Origin: Roseibium algicola
Lineage (GTDB): Bacteria; Pseudomonadota; Alphaproteobacteria; Rhizobiales; Stappiaceae
Assembly (NCBI RefSeq): GCF_001999245.1
Contig: NZ_CP019630.1
Coordinates: 3,439,001-3,503,000, forward strand
Length of the DNA stretch: 64,000 nt
Direction of reading: 5' to 3'
Positions 62,764 to 64,000 of the stretch are shown here, one piece after another. Within the stretch, counting starts at the first letter, position 1. Every line of letters starts with the position of its first letter. The translations under genes and the position numbers were made by a program. A model generated the notes under the pieces. It saw nothing but the letters and a program-made list of their open reading frames with translations. It had not been told where the DNA came from and did no database searches.

Positions 62764-63831
62764 TCAGGCGATCTTCGGATCCAGTTCGCCAGACTGATAG
62801 CGTTTCGCCATGTCGGCAAGCGTAACGATCTTCTTGATCTTGGACGCCTTGCCGGCCGTGTTGAAGGCTTCCAGACGCTCGATGCACAGCTTCTGCATGG
62901 CATCGCGGGCAGGCTTCAGATATTTGCGCGGATCGAACTCGCCCGGGTTCTCGCTCAGGATCTTGCGGATCTGACCGGTCATCGCCATGCGGTTGTCGGT
63001 GTCGATGTTGACCTTGCGCACACCGTTCTTGATGCCGCGCTGGATTTCTTCCACCGGCACACCCCAGGTCTGCGGCATCTGGCCACCATACTGGTTGATG
63101 ATGTCCTGCAGGTCCTGCGGCACGGAAGACGACCCATGCATGACAAGGTGGGTTTCCGGCAGGCGGCGGTGAATTTCCTCGATCACATGCATGGCAAGGA
63201 TTTCGCCGTCCGGCTTGCGGGTGAACTTGTAGGCACCGTGGCTGGTACCCATGGCGATGGCAAGAGCGTCGACCTTGGTTTCCTGCACGAACTTGACGGC
63301 TTCTTCCGGGTCGGTCAGCAGCTGGTCATGGCTGAGCTTGCCTTCCGCGCCGTGGCCGTCTTCCTTGTCGCCCATGCCGGTTTCAAGAGACCCCAGAACA
63401 CCGAGTTCGCCCTCAACGGAGATGCCGCCCAGATGGGACATGTCGGTCACGGTCTTGGTGACGCCGACGTTGTAGTCCCAGTTTGCCGGGGTCTTGCCGT
63501 CGGCTTCGAGGGAACCGTCCATCATCACAGAGGTGAAGCCGGCCTGGATGGCCGTCATGCAGGTTTGCGGAGCATTGCCGTGGTCCAGATGCACGCAGAC
63601 CGGAATATGCGGATAGATTTCCACGACGGCGTCCATCATGTGCTTCAGCATCACGTCGTGGGCATAGGACCTGGCACCGCGAGAGGCCTGGATGATAACC
63701 GGGGCGTCGGTCTGGTCCGCCGCAGCCATGATCGCCAGTGCCTGCTCCATGTTGTTGATATTGAACGCCGGAACGCCGTAGTCGTGTTCAGCAGCATGAT
63801 CAAGAAGCTGGCGGAGGGTGATACGTGCCAT
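62764..63831 (-). CDS. fba: Fructose-bisphosphate aldolase, class II
   Basis: 355 aa, Calvin-cycle/FbaA-type class II aldolase using zinc. [30 protein letters not shown] (first metal His), [18 protein letters not shown] and [16 protein letters not shown]. It cleaves fructose-1,6-bisphosphate to the triose phosphates. The ATG at 63831 follows GGAG at 7 nt; a longer frame to 63930 has no family support. A TTGACG at 63911-63906 on the minus strand may be the -35 of its promoter with an unclear -10. Confidence 0.95.
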   Translation of the reverse strand: MARITLRQLLDHAAEHDYGVPAFNINNMEQALAIMAAADQTDAPVIIQASRGARSYAHDVMLKHMMDAVVEIYPHIPVCVHLDHGNAPQTCMTAIQAGFTSVMMDGSLEADGKTPANWDYNVGVTKTVTDMSHLGGISVEGELGVLGSLETGMGDKEDGHGAEGKLSHDQLLTDPEEAVKFVQETKVDALAIAMGTSHGAYKFTRKPDGEILAMHVIEEIHRRLPETHLVMHGSSSVPQDLQDIINQYGGQMPQTWGVPVEEIQRGIKNGVRKVNIDTDNRMAMTGQIRKILSENPGEFDPRKYLKPARDAMQKLCIERLEAFNTAGKASKIKKIVTLADMAKRYQSGELDPKIA

Positions 63832-64000
63832 CAAAAATCTCCAGAGGGTCCGGTTCCAATGAGCCGACAAGGTTCGCGAAAAATCACGACACCTATTTTG
63901 CGGTGCGTCAAGTCCCGCTGGTTCTAACAAGATTTGTGGCCATTTAAAGAGGGCCGGCTTCGCTTAAATCAATTAAAATACAAGGGTCTGCCGGAAATCG

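Noticed and set aside
1..64000. CRISPR arrays, insertion sequences, prophage, toxin-antitoxin pairs
   Set aside because: No regularly spaced repeats, transposase or phage domains, or typical toxin-antitoxin gene pairs were found in any frame.

Overview
The window reads as ordinary chromosome of a GC-rich alphaproteobacterium in the Hyphomicrobiales (Rhizobiales) sense, most likely a marine Stappiaceae member (Roseibium/Labrenzia-like). This placement is inference from gene content: lineage-typical proteins GapR, CpdR, RcdA, TrcR, DUF1036, DUF1192, DUF1244 and an aa3 oxidase subunit IV, plus TAXI-TRAP transport. I see no phage genes, transposases, CRISPR arrays or replication origin. Genes are dense on both strands and many are separated by clear rho-independent hairpins.

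Layout. 0-8 kb: a 5'-truncated exported SGNH-fold protein, then the glutamate synthase genes gltB-gltD on the minus strand. 8.2-11 kb: a four-gene bufferin-type RiPP metallophore cassette (DUF2282 precursor, DUF692/MNIO oxidase, DUF2063 partner, DoxX membrane protein), the most interesting system here. 11-17 kb: threonine aldolase, a small heat-shock protein behind a ROSE-like leader, a small exported basic protein, a lysophospholipase-like hydrolase, a histidinol-phosphatase-type enzyme, a candidate sRNA with anti-Shine-Dalgarno motifs, and an N-formylglutamate amidohydrolase.

17-30 kb: cpdR, tRNA-Val(GAC), the 41-codon rpmJ type B, a TPR protein, pyruvate kinase, a second N-formylglutamate amidohydrolase, DUF1244, gapR, an M15-like DUF882 protein, a sigma-54 response regulator, pepF and a DUF3445 haem enzyme. 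30-46 kb: an MmyB-like regulator divergent from an SDR epimerase, an ABC1 kinase, cytochrome oxidase subunit IV, an RluA-type pseudouridine synthase, a TPR lipoprotein, rpsU, a MATE exporter, purE-purK, two DUF465 proteins, two acyl-CoA ligases, a TauE/SafE exporter and an SDR. 46-64 kb: an ABC exporter, rpmE, rcdA, a second candidate sRNA, DUF1192, quinone oxidoreductase, trcR, a TAXI-TRAP uptake system, DUF1272, an M50-type membrane protease, a MotA/MotB-like pair, suhB, efp, a Sel1-repeat protein, a ThiE-like protein and class II aldolase.

How they fit together: most of the window is housekeeping (nitrogen assimilation, purine synthesis, glycolysis, translation) with alphaproteobacterial cell-cycle control. 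CpdR and RcdA belong to the ClpXP/CtrA-degradation pathway, GapR to chromosome structure and TrcR to transcriptional control. The two parts most worth following up are the bufferin cassette at 8216-11017 and the two sRNA candidates near 15.7 kb (+) and 50.1 kb (-), which share a CCTCCCT / GACTC / terminator layout.
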